Shown here: positions 38,701 through 53,700 of the stretch, one piece after another
How positions within the stretch are numbered: position 1 is the stretch's first letter
How the letters are laid out: the number at the start of each line of letters is the position of its first letter
NCBI RefSeq assembly: GCF_032854445.1
Contig: NC_088302.1
Span: 15,993,338-16,057,337 of the forward strand
DNA: 64,000 bases
Direction: 5' to 3'
Source of the DNA: Liolophura sinensis
Taxonomy: Eukaryota; Mollusca; Polyplacophora; Chitonida; Chitonidae
Notes under the pieces: generated by a model
Database searches by the model: none
Told to the model about the DNA's origin: nothing
What the model saw: only the letters and a program-made list of their open reading frames with translations
Position numbers and translations under genes: made by a program

Positions 38701-41700
38701 CTTGGAAAAAGAATTAACCATAAGTCTTGTATACTTGTATTAATCATCAGCTACATAATAATGGCTTAGTTTATAGTGATGGAGCAGCTAGTCCTTACAC
38801 AAGATAAATAAATGTATCTTTCCTGAATTTTATCAGTACATATTTACACCTGTAACAGGTATGTCGCTTAATTATCAGATTATTGGTACCTGAGGGATTC
38901 AGGTGAGCAGGAATTTGTGACAAGTTTAATACAATGCTTTGCTCCTGATGGGGATACATAACCATTGCTGATTGGCCGGTGTGAGAGAGTTTGGCCAGCC
39001 TAAGCTGAATTTTAGGTATCGCAAATTTCTTCATGTGTGACTGTCAGCCAGTCAGCTTTTAGCCATTTAAAAGACTGTGGTAATTTGTCCAGCTGGTGAT
39101 GATTATTATCAGTATTTGTACATTTATTGGTGTTAAGCTATTAATCAGATCCTATTGGCATGTCCTGTTTATCTTTCACATTATAACTGTATGTGTTTCA
39201 CTTAGGAACTGTAAATATCCTTGAGTATGGTGTAAAACTCCAGTTGTATAACTCCAACTGTAACTAGAAATTATTACCCCTAACTTTTCTCATACTGGCA
39301 GCCATTTGATATTAAAGTAGGGCTGTAGACATAAGTTTTACACCCAGATAGTTTTTTTGCATCTCACATTTGTGATTATAATACCTCTCTTGCTCTTGAG
39401 GGATCGCTTCCCACACATTTATAACAGTGTCATCTGTTTGAATGATTCTGTTTAACATCTAAGAAACTTCTAATAAGGATGACTACTGAGAAGATAAGAT
39501 AGATAAGTCTGCTGTCTACAAAATATTATCGTAATCTTCCCAGCAACGTGTCTAAAAACGGTAACCGTAAGAAAAGGTGTTCAAACAGCTGTGTAGTTTG
39601 AAGTTGAAATTATTTCTTCACATTTCATTGTATTCTCTAAACTGCAGATTCAAAGTTGGAAAACTGTACCAGTTCCTATTTTTAAGTTGCTCAGCTACAT
39701 AAATTTGAAAGTAATTTCTTACAAGAAAACAAAACGGATACATTTTGTGACATATTACTAGCATTAATCGTTTGATTTTAATTTAATGGATAAAGTAAAC
39801 TAACTTGTCAGATGGTGTTTAAATGTGAGAGTTTGTTCCATGAGCTGCTTTCTCTGCTTTTTTTGATGTATTCATGGATCATGCAGGGTATGCATAGAGT
39901 TCACAATCATTTTTAATTGATTGACAATATGCAAAACCGCAACAGAATTATAGGGTGGAAAGATTTATGATATCTGGGATGTCATATCATATCCCAGATA
40001 ATCTCAAACTGTTAATATAGACACTCAGAATTTTCTGTGTATTTTTTTTTTCTCTCACCACTTAATAGTACACCTGGGTAATTAGAATTCCATGAAATAA
40101 TTATCCATGATCATACATGTAACTTTAAATGTGTTGAAATGTGAGAAGTCTCTACCCTAATTCCTCAACCTTTTCGCATATTAAAGAGCAACTTTTACTG
40201 CAATTTATGCCCATTTTTTATTCATTTTTAATGTCAGGGCTTCACCGATAGTATAATTTCCCTTCTGAATATGCATGAATAAACACCTTGCAAACATGCG
40301 AACAAGTTGAAGAATTACAGTATATTGAATGGATGTGCATCATTTGATTTTGGATGTGACTGGGGGTTTTTTTTGTGTGTGTATACAGGCACAAACATTT
40401 TAGAATATTTACATTTTATAACACTTCTATGGGGATTGATGGTTTTTATCTGTGGTAACAGCTGGAGTGATATTGGAATGCTGAGTTGCATCAGCTGGGC
40501 TACAGCCCTGATGTCATAGAGCCCTTGGCTGAAGGTTACATGGCTGATAAAACAGTCAGTGCACATGGCGGCCAGATCAGTACTAGATGATACATATAAT
40601 ACAGGCTGTAGATCCAGACTGTTTTCTGGATTGAACCATGGCTCTAAGCATGGTGTCATGAGGTTGTGAAAAGTCCCAAGGGGTTACTTGTCCCTGTCAT
40701 ATCAGGCTCTCCTTCTTGGTGAGTTTATCTATAAACTATAGTCACTATAGTCATACCTTTCTGTATTGACTCTGCTTGTTAAAGCATGGTTTAGTCTTTG
40801 TTACGTAATAAACTTTTGCCCACGCTCACTGATAATGTTGGTAGACAACCTGTCTACGCAAAACTACCATATTTAGTACTTTGATTAGCAGCTAATTAGC
40901 ATGATACAGGGGACCTCTGTAGTCGAGGGGGTTAGCACACCAGCGGAGTGCAATGCCTCTCACCAATGCAGTCACTGTTAGTTCAAGTCTGGCTCATACT
41001 GGCTTCCACTCCGGGCGTATGTGGGTATCCCCCGGGCTGTGTCTGGTTTCCTCCAACCATCAATGCTGGTGGCCGTTGTATAAGTGAAATACTTTTGAGT
41101 ACGTTGTAAAACACCAATCAAATAAATAAGTAAATAAATAAATTAGCACGCATACATGAAGCACCAGAATTAAAGCACTTTGAAAAGTGTTGACCTTGGA
41201 CAACTATTGAAATGTATCTTTCTGTCCAGAGCCTAAATTAAAGCCTGTCAAAATTTGCTTCTGCCATTTGTGTCTTATTGACTCTAGAACATCGTCCTTG
41301 TGATAGGCATCTGTCGATTCACACATGTCTTTAATGATTCATCTCGGTAAAGCCAGACCTATTTGTTTTGTCAAGGTGATTATGTTCAGAAAATGATCAT
41401 TATGTCTTGCCCAACTCCATACTTCTTAGACAGTTTATAGCTTTAGTACACACCTGTTTGTAAAGGATAACGATAAAGCTGTTGGTCACCAAGGTAACCT
41501 CTCGAGACATGTACTAAACAAGTCACATGATGGGTTAAATTACAGCTTCAATGGTAAACAGTAGAGATAAACTGAATAGATAACAAGTTTTCTTAGAATT
41601 AAACTGAAGGGTTAGAATAACACGTAAGACTTAGAGGATTACAATGAAATGGGTTTTCTTTATGATTTTGTGTTGACTTTCTGTAACGTCTCTTCCACGT

Positions 41701-44700
41701 GTTATATACATGCGTGCTTCTTCATATATTCCACGAGACCAAGATTGCTCTGATGTTAGGTTTGGTCATGAATAGCCCCAACCATCACCAAATCTAACAT
41801 CAGAGCAATCTTGGACTATTATTCAACCTACATCAACATATATGTAATATGTGTATAACATGTAATAAGTCCCAAGTTTGCATGCAAAACAAAATGATAA
41901 TTTGTATGTATATATATGTGACATATATGTTTAAGGACTTAGACTGACATGTTTGTTTTTCAACCTTGTTGTGACAGACACAGGTGTTATATTATTATAA
42001 AATATTATTATAAAATATTATTATTACTTTGATAAAGGAACAGAGATAAAACAGACAGATTGTTTATGGAAACCTGCCTTGGTTATGTAATATATATGAT
42101 ATGAAGATGTTGATAAATGATCTTCATGTAGCTGAATGATACATGTGTGTATGGTAGATAGACTTTCTGGTTACCTTTAATATGGTAAATGACATACTAT
42201 TTTGCCCCAGCTTCTTCTCAGGCCATACATGGTAAGGTCTTCCAGCAACCTGTGGATGGTGCCGTCATATAAATGAAACATTCTTGAGTATGGCCTTGAA
42301 AACACCAAGCAAATAAATAAATAATATTTTGCCCAAAAATAAATTGCATTTGAATAGGAGAATAAATATCAAAATATTACTTTTTTGTGCTTAAACCCAT
42401 ATTTTTCCAGTAGGATATTATCCTACTTTCTGAAAACCTCAAAACAGATATAGAGAGCCCTCAGAATTAATCCAGATGTGTAAATTTGTCATGGGTGGAA
42501 TCTTGTAGCATGTTCCGGTTCCATATGGTACAGTAAACCTTGAGAAAATATTAGACCAAAATCAGTAAGGCAGGGTGTTCAAAACGGGCAAGTAGCAGGC
42601 TGCAGGCAGCTGTCTATGTCCCTGTAGCCGCCTACTTTGAATATTCTTACTATTTCAATCAGTAGTAATTGTGACATAATTACTTTCAATTCATTCGCCT
42701 ACTTTTGAACTCTGACCACCTTCTCCAATTCTAAATGAAAACCCTGATAAGGTGTAAATACTGTCATTATTTCAAACCTACACTTGCGTATGGTTACTTG
42801 TACATGTACATGTTTGAGACCTTTAATAGTGAATGTTAAAACAGGACATAAGATGAATGTGAACTGTTGGAATTTCTGTCAGTTTAGTTGTACATGTACA
42901 AAAACGTATTAAAGGAAACATAAATGGCTGCTGATTTGTAGAAGTCTACGTTCTCACCCGAGATACTGCTGAAATACATGTCAAGCCATATTCATTCACC
43001 CTGAGTGAATTGTGCACTCTGCATTTGCTGTAATGTGAAAATGGACACATTTAATCAGTAATTCTCCATGCAGTGAGCTAGCAAGCCTCATTAAGTAATG
43101 GCATAGAGAGGACTAATTCGCTGCTGGAAATGCTGGTCTGGGTGTTGGAGATAAACTCCAACTGTATTTGTTAGTAAATTAGGCGACAATCAACGCAGTA
43201 GTACACTATCAATGTATACACATTACACTACTTCTGCCTGGAATTTGTGTCTGTTATCCAGGGATTGTATCCAAGGGAGCTCATACATGTATTAGGTGAC
43301 AGTGTGTGTGTGTGTTTGTGTGTGACCTTAACTACATGTGTAATGGCCTTCAGATATGAAACCATGTTTCCTGACCTTGTTGTTACAGCACCATGCCAGA
43401 GAGTCTACGAGATCAGCTCATCCTGACAATACAGAAAACGTTTCAGTACACATTGGAACAAGCAGAGAAACTGTTCATTGAGCTTATGCTGTGTGTCAAG
43501 AAGAAGGAATTGGTAAGGGGTTTTGGATATCTGCCCATCAGCTGATTGGTTATAAGATTGTTTTCGTCATGATCGAGATATGTATGATACATGTACAGTC
43601 TGTGCCTGTGAAATCTGGAAAACATTTTCTTTGTGCAGAATTTTTGGTCAGCTTTCTTTCCTCATTTTGAGGAGGGATCCTATTGCAAGCTTCCTCATTT
43701 TCCTCCCACCATAATGCTGGCCGCCATTGTATAAGTGAAATATTCTTCAGTACGGCATAAAACATCAATCAAATAAATAAATAAATATTGCAAAATTCCA
43801 TGGATTAGCTGGTATGGCCCTTTTTCTTAATTACTTTGTGGTGAAGGCTATTTATCTGTGATGTACCTTTCTAGCTGATGTTTGGCTCATTAACTCTTGG
43901 CTGATGTGACTGAAATTCCACACATGGATTCACTGATGGGCCCCAAGCCTTTGGTGAGCTGAGGACTGTAAAGAGCTTACAAGGACTGTAATTAGCCTGT
44001 GTTTTAAACTGATGTGTGACTTACTTTCTTAGATTAGAGTTTATATTTAGGTACATGTACTCAATTACGTCAAACTTTCAGTGCAATTTTAGCACATTTT
44101 TAATTTTTTTTTTTTTTTGCGACAGAACTACACTGGTTGGATTGACGAATTTCACGGCTTCTCAAACATTGTAATTTTATCAATCTACACAGAATAATGC
44201 CTTCAGAATTTGTTTGAATTAACACATTGCAAAAGTGGGAAAATGTTGAAGAATTATAATAATCAGCTCTTATAAACACAAAACTAGTTGACTGTAATGT
44301 ATCCATGCTTTGTAATTTGGGAAAGTTGAAGGGTCATGTTGTGATGAAGCCCACAGCAGAGGGGTTTTGATTTGGTAATAGCATGACTTGCAATATTTAT
44401 TTATTTATAGATTGATTGGTGATTTATGCCAAACTGGTACTCAAAAATATTTCATACTTTTCATGTTATATGATTGTGGCCAGCATTAGGGTGAAAGGAA
44501 ACTGAGCAGAGCCCAGGGGGAACCCATGACCATCGGCAGATTTGGTTGTCATACAAACAAAGCTCCACCTACCCCTCCCTTCTTATTTTGAGCCATGATC
44601 TGTTGAAACAGGAATGGTTATTAACATATAGAATGAAAGCCGATGATAATGTTGGATTCATCTGGCATCTGTAGTTTTGTTAACCTGTAAAATAGCATTC

Positions 44701-47700
44701 ACTGGATAGTGTTTTCCTGCCAAAGTTTATCAACAAAGAAAATGATTAAAGATAATTTTACTGCACAGAATAAAACTTCTTCCATATAGAATATCCTTTA
44801 TAGTTCACCAGTGAAAATCTGACATATCAGTGTCATAATATATCATACAGATAACTGTCTTCAGAATGGGAGAGGAAAACCAGGACATAGATTTGGCGAT
44901 ATTGACAGCTTTGCTGAAAGGTATGTGACTTTCCATTTTGTCGCCTGTAATAAGACAATATTGAAAAGCTTTGCTGAAAGGTATGTATGTTTTGTCTCAG
45001 GTAAGTAAAGCAAATGTGGGTTTTTCTCACATCTAAATGAAGCTATATTCACAGCTTGACATGGGTTTGTAATAGATTAAGGGGATCTCTGTAGTAGTGT
45101 GAGATATCCTTGTCAAATAAATAAAGAGTTAAATTAAGTTAATACTGTACATGTACAAATTATAGGCAAAACTATCTGCTTTTCTAAGAGGATATTCGTT
45201 TTGTTCACCTTATGCAGTATTGACGGCTTGTTTGAAAAGTGCACAGATTTTTAATATCATTCTCAGCTCAGCCTGTACTGACTGGTTTAAAAAAGATGGG
45301 TTTTATGATGTCCAGATTATGTCCTAGCTGCCATCTTTACCATAGCCCATGATATATGGGTCATGTTGTATTGCAACATGGACTTCTTGTCACTGTTTTC
45401 TACCTTATTTTCCCTAGGAACCAACACAAGTGCCCCAGACCAGCTGAGCTTGGCCTTGACCTGGGACCGTGTGGACATTGCTCGTAGCCATATCTTTGTG
45501 TATGGACAGGAGTGGCCAGTAAGTTAATTTTACCAGCTAATCATCCACCCCTGATTAGTGGGATTGAACTCTCAAATCCAGTGCTCTCAGGTTCGAATAC
45601 AGCTTTAGGTCAGGAAGAGATGACTGCCGTTGTATAAATGAACTATGCCTGAATTTTTCCATTAACACCAGTGAATTCAGTAAATACATGCAGATGGATG
45701 AAGTTAGTAGTGTGTTAAGAAATGTTATGTTCTTGTGTGGTATTTTAAGTCAAAGCTGTACTCACAAAAATGTTTTAATAATTAACTACTGTTTTTTTTT
45801 TTTTTTTGGTTTTTTTTTTTTTAAGATTCCAGATGATTGTTTCCATTTATTCCCAAATACAAACCAGACTTGTAATACAAGGGAGGCTACTTGCAGCATA
45901 CTTGAATCAAGGGAGATAATTTCGAAAGTTGTAGTCCAACTAATAATATTTCCCACAAAAATTTTGTAATAGGAACATGTGCATATATATTAGTAACTCA
46001 TGGGGCTGTATTTGTGGTTGCTTTTTAGGAGGGATCCCTTGAGCAGGCCATGATGGATGCTTTGATCAATGACAGGGTGGATTTTGTCAAATTGTTACTA
46101 GAAAATGGCGTTAGTATGCATACATTCTTAACCATTCCAAGGCTAGAGGAGCTCTACAACACTGTGAGTACAATTTGGTAGATGGTGATGAGATTTATTC
46201 ATGAATATATAATGACAGCACAGGCAGTTTCCAGAAAGCCAAATTTGACATTAGCAAAAAAAAAAAAAAATTGTGATTTAGACGCTTACAGTTTTCTTCA
46301 TTCTACAAAATAAACTTGACCACCTGGCAAATGCTATATGTAGACAAACCACTATTTGCAAACTTTGCATTATATTGTTTATGCATGATAAGTTTTGAAT
46401 TTTCACTGTATCCAAAAAAATTGTCGTTTGGCGATCAGCCCCTTGTCAAACAATTTTGACTTTTCTATAAGACTGGTAACTTTCCATGACATGTACAAGG
46501 GAAATATATCAATGGAATTAGAAGACTAAGAAATTCATGTATATAAACTTTGGTATTCATAGTTCGGCCACAGATGGTTTTCATTTCTGTTTTTTTTTTT
46601 TTACAGAAACAAGGTCCATCAAACACATTACGGTACTTAGTTCGAGATCTCAGGAAGGTTAGTACTAAGGCCAAATCAGATGGTGCGGACTGGTAAAAGA
46701 GGTCTTGCTAAATGAAAGATTGGATTACATGGACTCTGGGCTTACTATATCTGAAGTAACATGTAAATCCGGAGCATCTGCTGCTCTCTTATTGGTTAGA
46801 AAAATCAAACCTTAGTGTCAGTTGGATTCCTTGTTTCATTGAATGCATATAAGCGAAATGTGAATGATATTCACTTCCTAAAATACATACCATGAGCATA
46901 AATTTGATTGGGCAGCGAATGGGCTTGGTGTTGATGTCACTATAGATATGGGGCCCGTTTCACAATGCATTCTTAAGGTTACATGCTTTTAACTTCCATG
47001 GCGACCAGTACCGTATGCATTAGGTCGCTATGGTAGTTATTTGAACAGGCCGATGGTAGGTAATAGGTCAATATAAGGAGCGGCTAGTAGGAACCAAGGG
47101 TATAAAACTGTTTTTACAATGTTTGATTTCATAGTGAAATGCAGAATCAGAACTTGAGTTTATCCTTTTGGTTAAAGTCAGGAGCTTGCTGTGGAATATA
47201 CTTTTCCCCACGAGGTCGTAAAAAAAAAAAATGGCTTCTGATGCACATCAGCACTTATGTTGGTGAGGTTGTGAGATGCGGTAAATGACAAAAAATGTCA
47301 CCAACAACCAAGTTTAACATTTTCCCTGATTCTGAGAGTTTCTTAGAAAGGCATTGTGCAGATTGTTTGTAAAGTAGGATTATTTTCACCGCCGAAAGTA
47401 ATAGTATTAGACATTTATTTCCCTCTAAATCTGCTGGTGGTCATGGGTTAACCTTGGGTTCTGCCCACTTTCCTCCCAGGTTAAAGCTGGTTGCCGTCAA
47501 ATAGGTGAAATATTCTTGAGGACTGCTTGAACACCACTCAGATAAATATATAAATAAATAAATATTTGCATCAAAAAATGCGCTTTTTTGAGCAAAATTT
47601 TAGATCACATCATACATGTACCATACCTGTTGAGCTGGTGGAATAGTAGTATGGAACATAAAGCTAAGTGTGAAAGAAACTTTCTGGTGAATTGATTTTC

Positions 47701-50700
47701 AGAGTGTTCCATCTCAGTATCGTTACACACTGCCAGATTTGGGAATGGTCACTCAGCACCTGATGGGCGGAGCATTCCGCTCCATGTACTGTCGGCGACG
47801 CTTTAGACAGAAGTACAACGCAATAAAACAGAACGTAAGTGATGTTGAACTCTAACTGTGCAGATTTTTTGACCTTCAATGCGATGATTTGAAAACAAAA
47901 ATCATAATTGTATGTATGTTTTCAAAACAAATGAAGTTTTAGTACTTGTAATCAAACTATTTTGAATTTGTGATATATACATGTATTCATTTAAAAAATT
48001 TTTTAAAAATTCTTTTATTTCATAATAAAATGTCCATTTATTATCGGTAATTATATCTCATTCTTTTTGATGAATGTGAGAAACATTTTCTCCAAAATGT
48101 ACATGTTTCTTTCAAACTACTCTAAGCACTATGAACACGACAAGAAAAGAAGGAAATTATGCTTTTGTTATCAAAAAATTAAAGGCTTATTTAATAAATT
48201 GTCAGATGCAAGTATTACAATTTCATGAAATATAAATACAAGCCTCAGTGTGACAAGATGATAACTGGAAAGCTCTATTCTGTGTTTGTATTCTTTGTTA
48301 TATGAGTGGTTAAACATGAAATCCTGGAGAATGCTGCCTTTTCATAGGTCATTCCAGCCTGTCTCCCCTAACCAGGCATCCAAGTAAATGTTGCCCAGCC
48401 ATTGATATCATACCTTGCTGCATCTTGTCATTGCTAACCAGTTTTTCTTTTGTTGTACTAAATTTTGCTCTTTTGTATAAAATTCCTACCCTCAGCAGAG
48501 TGACTGTGAGGTATGGCATTTTGCTTTGAGTATTTATTTAATAATTAATTTTGTAGCTATACCTAATTTCCCAGCTTTTGGTTTTTGTGTGTGCGCATCT
48601 GTGTGTGTGTCTTTTTACTTCTTCTTTTTTTTTTGCATTTTTTTTTTCACCATTATGTTGAATTTCATACTAATCTCAAGTCTGGTTCTAAGACAGCTAG
48701 GAATTAGCCAGCATTTATATCATGTGCTCTTGTCCAAACCTGGCTATTGTCATAGAAGTGAAATATTCTTTGAGTTGGACTTCATACACACGAGTGAATC
48801 AGTCAGATTTAATCCAATTCATATGTGACATAGCAGCATCAAAATGCAACATGATACATTTATGACTTCTTCATTTTCTTCATCAGCGAAAAAAATAACC
48901 TAAGATAGAAGCAGTCACGTTGCTGATTGCTGAAGCGGAAAGATTTATAAATATACAGGTGGACATCAAGGGGAGATAACAAGCAGTTTCAGGGAAGGTC
49001 ATTATCAAAAATCATATTGAGCAGAGAAAGTAAAAAAATAGACAGGGGATTGATTTTGATCACCTTATTGGTGGTCACTAGTCATTGATTGGATGAAGAA
49101 AAACTGAATGTTCTCAAATTCTTGTGTGAGGGTTAGACGAGTCTACCATTTGCACCCATGTTCAGACATTGTTCTATTGTGTTAATGTAATGAGACTAAA
49201 TCCACTGGAAGGTTTGCTGGTGTGTTCCCTAACTGCACAAGAACCAGGTTCAAATGTATCACTATAATTATTAGTACACATTTGTTATATATGCATTCAT
49301 ATGATCTCTACTTCTTGCTTTCTACATCTTAACATTGTAACCATTGTTTTCCTTGTGTTGACATTGCTTCACATTACTCCTCCCTTTCCTCTTTCTGTCT
49401 TGTATTTCTGCTTCACTGTTTAAATAGTCACTGGGGATTGGCACTGCTGTAGAACTGCGTCGTAGACAGTACGAGTTCTATCCCACATCTTTCTGATTTT
49501 TCTCCATTCTGCACTCTTAGATCAAGCTGTTGCGTAGAAATCCTTGTATCATCTTAGAGTTCAACTGTGAATTGTATTATCCTGGACTGTCCTGTTATGT
49601 TAAGAGATATGTTTTATTGGGGGAATTCTATGGAGGTTGGCAATGCATCACATTTCAGGGTGTATAGTGTGCATACATACAGTTTTCTCTGTTACCTGAC
49701 AGGGTTTGAAGAACTTAAAATTGGGAAGTTAATTTACATGTGATATTTTTATTGTAAAAATGAAGAAGTTCTGATCCTTTTCAATCTTTTCTATGTTTGG
49801 TGTAATAAATAACTGCGGATTGAATTATCATGAAAAAGTCATGTTTGTGTTGTAAGGAGAAATATATCTTGTGAAGTGGATTCTAGTTGACGGTTGGGCT
49901 CTCTTTTCAAACTAAAAACATGCTCGAGGACTCGAGGACGAGCAACACAGAAGGTCCAAATGACAGTAGAGCACATCATTTTCTTCTGTGACTTTGCAGC
50001 GCATGTGTACTTCATATAGGTTTTATGAACACACTTACACCGAATAAAGGAAAGAACAAATGAGTTCACAGCTTTGGACCATCTTGATACAGATGGGAAG
50101 GATTTTTAAGGAGTTGTCATCGGGTGTGCTCATGGCTAAAATAACATTTTCAGCATTTGTTGTGGAATGTTAACCTTGACCTAAATGACTCCAGATTGAC
50201 AAGCAAAGGTCATTTAATGAGCATTTTTGACAAAGATATGCTCTACTATTTAATTGTTGAATTTGTTCTTGCTGCAAAAGTTTAATGTGTTAGTTTCCTT
50301 GCATGTTATAATATATATGTAGTCAAGAGTCAGCTGAAACATGAGCATTAAAAAACTGCACGTCTGATAAGCACTGCAAAGTAAGGTACTGTAGCAACTC
50401 CAACAAATGATGCAAGGTGTTACATGATTCAATATTTCGGTTTTATTTAAATCGTTTTTAAGTTCATTCAGTACGTGAATCAATTTACTGAGTATAAAAC
50501 ACATTTACTGTCAACTTTCAGAGATTTGAGGCTTCAGTAAAGTCTTTCTGTAGAGTACTAGCTGTAACAACTCCAATGAATGTTGCAAGATAGTACATGA
50601 TTCAGTATTTCGGTTTTGTTTAAACCATTTTCAAGCTGAAAATAGTCTCCTGAAACACTGCAGAAAGCCTCAACCCTCAGGAAGTTGCCAGCTGATGGAC

Positions 50701-53700
50701 ATTTCAGACATGGGCCGCTGATTATCCACATACTTCAGAATTTATTAAGTGTGTCCACTGTCCATACATGATGATAAATGATATGCTTGTTTCATGCCAG
50801 GAAATTGTACATGTACATCTGGACATTAGCGAAGTCCCTCTCCCAGCCAATTATACTCTTCAAAAGTATGAAATAAACATTGAAAGAATGGAAATGGCAA
50901 TTAATAAATTTAATCACACAGCTCCGGGCAACTGTGAATAAAAAAATTTTATAATACAGGACTTACTCGTTTATCAATATTTCCCAAGAATGAATGGGAT
51001 CTGTGCTGAATTAAGATACCGTTAGGTATTAATTGATTAACTAGAAGTGAAATACTTTTGCTATGGGGAATAGCTTTCAGATTTATCAAGCAGATTGAAT
51101 GTGATGCAACTTGAAATTTCATCATACATGTAGGTGTATCTGACATTTTGTAACTATCATTATTACTTATTGCCCTTGTTATACAGAGCTATATATTTAT
51201 TGTAAAATGTCACATCAGGTAGTTTTAAATGTCAAGGATATCTTTAGAAAGCATCTCACCTTGATCAGCTGGACGCCTTGCCTGGGGTGATTTAGGCAGG
51301 ATTCTAGGAGGAATTCAAGACATGTACTGTAAGAAGGTTGTGGATATTGAAAAGGCGAATTGGCTATTGGCTGAGACATTTATTTTCCTTTCTTTTTCAA
51401 TTATCGTTATTGACATGGAGTTACAATGGAGCTGTGTGTTAAATTTCTGTCACCTTTGAAGAATTAAGAAGGCCTAAAGCTAGGATTGGTTAGAATTAGG
51501 CGTCAGCTGATGTTATACAGAAATGTCAAGTCGCTCTCATATCACGGTTTATGGCACACACAAGTAGAGTATTTACCCAATAGATTATGCGAGATCTGAA
51601 TTAAGGTTGACTTCGGAGTGTGTTTCTAAACGGGGGCTTTTGCCATTGATTGTTTTTTGTTGCAAAAGCTTGGGTTTTTGCCACAGGTAATCCACACACT
51701 AGTGCGTGACTAGCATTAAACTTCTGCTGTTATAAGGTTTCCAGTTGGGCGCTTTCTCACAACAAGACCTGATTTTCCTATCAGTTTTGGTGTTGGAAAT
51801 GGCCTGCACACTCTCACTGAAATCTGTCCTTCTTTATTCATAGCTAATTAGCACAATAAATTGCTATTAGAGTGTGGAAAATAAAACCAACTCTGTTATT
51901 TAATTCAGCTTTTTTTGGGCTCCTTATGCATGTAATGGTCACATCTCAGAGTAATCAATGCAGTTCTGATTGATTTGTTTGATAGGATAATAATAATATT
52001 TCGTAATAAAATATGACGCTTATGCATTTCTGGATACTCTAATAACTCGGTTTAGAGGTATAACTTTTACGTGCTTATTCGTTTGTTCATTGTTTATTTT
52101 CTCTCTCTGAATTGTGAACAAAAAATATCTAATAAGCAGTTGAACGAATTGATCAAAGACAGGAGTGAATCTGAGTAAAAAAATCAAGTTGATGAAATTT
52201 AGTTGCCTGATTAATTTTTTTTTCAATATTTAAAAAAATTAAATAAAAAAACAAAAATAACCAACAGAAAATAACAGCATAAAAAGTAATAATACATGTA
52301 ATAGGCTTGCAAAAGTTTAATTGAATATAAAAGTTGACTTTTTCCACCAGAAGAAGAAATGGTGAAATAAAAGGCTGGCTGCTCATTTTATGATGGAGAA
52401 CTCTTTTGTCCATTTTAAGAAAGAAAATGTCATCATGCACCGTTTAATGCGGTTACCACTTTTACAGCTGACAGTAGAAATGCACTTAGATGAAATCATC
52501 CCATTGATGAGGTCTGGTTTCTGTGACAGGGTTTGTCCGTGGGCAACGTGGTGACGACAGTACCCAATTTGGTGAACCTGAAGCAAGCTGAGGAGTTGTT
52601 CCCATATCCATTCCACGACCTGATGATATGGGCAGTCCTGATGAAGCGACAGAAAATGGCGTTGTTCATGTGGCAGCACGGGGAAGAGGCTATGGCCAAG
52701 GTATGCACCTCACCCACAGACAAAACAGCAAGATATATTAGCCATTGCTACGTATGTTTAGACCCTTGGCACTTTGGTTTCCTCTATCCTTTAAACTGAC
52801 GCAGTGGTGCAGTGTCAAAGAATAATAAAATTAACACACAAGTTTATTCCGAGAATTTGTTTCCTATTCCAAAGTTGCGGAACTTACGTATGATTTATGA
52901 ACTTGATTTGAGGGGAAAGAAACTGAATCAGCTGCGCACAAAAGTTGTTCAAAATCCAAAAATATTTGAAGCAGTTTATATTACGTGGAAACCAAGAACC
53001 AAGGAGAATAATCAAGAAAATCGTATTCAAGACATGAGCACTTGCATATTTCAGTATGATTTGGGCAAAAACAGTTGGGGATCAATGTTAGACAGTGACA
53101 TTTTTTAACTTTCCAACTTTTTACAGAATTTCTTGATTTATTAAAGTCCCATTCTGATGGAAATAAGGAAAGCAAGTTTTGCCTGGGTACTTGTGATATC
53201 TGTGTAGGTGTTATATCCGCCACTTTCTACATTCAGTCTATTCTTTGGGGAGTTTGCTTGTATCACTAGATATTGTGATTTTTGGGGGAAACTTCCATTT
53301 TCTCTTGATTTGTCAGTTAAGCTTTTTTGTCTTCAGCTCACAAATATTTACATAAAAGTTTATTGTAAAGTCATTCCTGGATGCCCATTGGAATTAAGAA
53401 AATAAAAAATTATCCAGTTTTGTGTGAAAGTTTGAAAATTACATTATAAGTGAGATTGGTTCGTGAATATGTCGCTTTGTTAGCCAAAGGCTGTATGTGA
53501 GGAAATGAAAAGTAAGTCTTTCTCGGTGTTTAAGTGGTTTGATAATGATGGATACGTAATTTGGCTGTCGCTTGCTCATGTGCAGTTCTTGTTGGATGAG
53601 CTGAGGCATTGTCAGGAAGATTGCTTGGAAGCTGATGAGCTGTAGTGCTTAACTCTCCTGTTTCCTCTGGCCAGAAATAAAGCTGTTCTTGAGTATACAT

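Larger units (their letters stand above)
47835..52529. other. Long TRPM intron 12
   Basis: Apart from the candidate microexon and alternative last exon there are poly-T/TG runs at 48596-48650 and AT-rich sequence. A pair of related stretches (GATTCARTATTTCGGTTTT) lies at about 50428-50460 and 50598-50630. Confidence 0.6.

Noticed and set aside
52812-53108. 98-codon ORF in TRPM intron 13
   Set aside because: Lysine/asparagine-rich like translated AT-rich intron, with no splice-site phase match to the flanking exons.
53581-53645. Possible extra TRPM exon sharing GGATGAGCTGAGGC with exon 14
   Set aside because: The shared string is only 14 bp and the surrounding frame does not continue the TRPM pattern.
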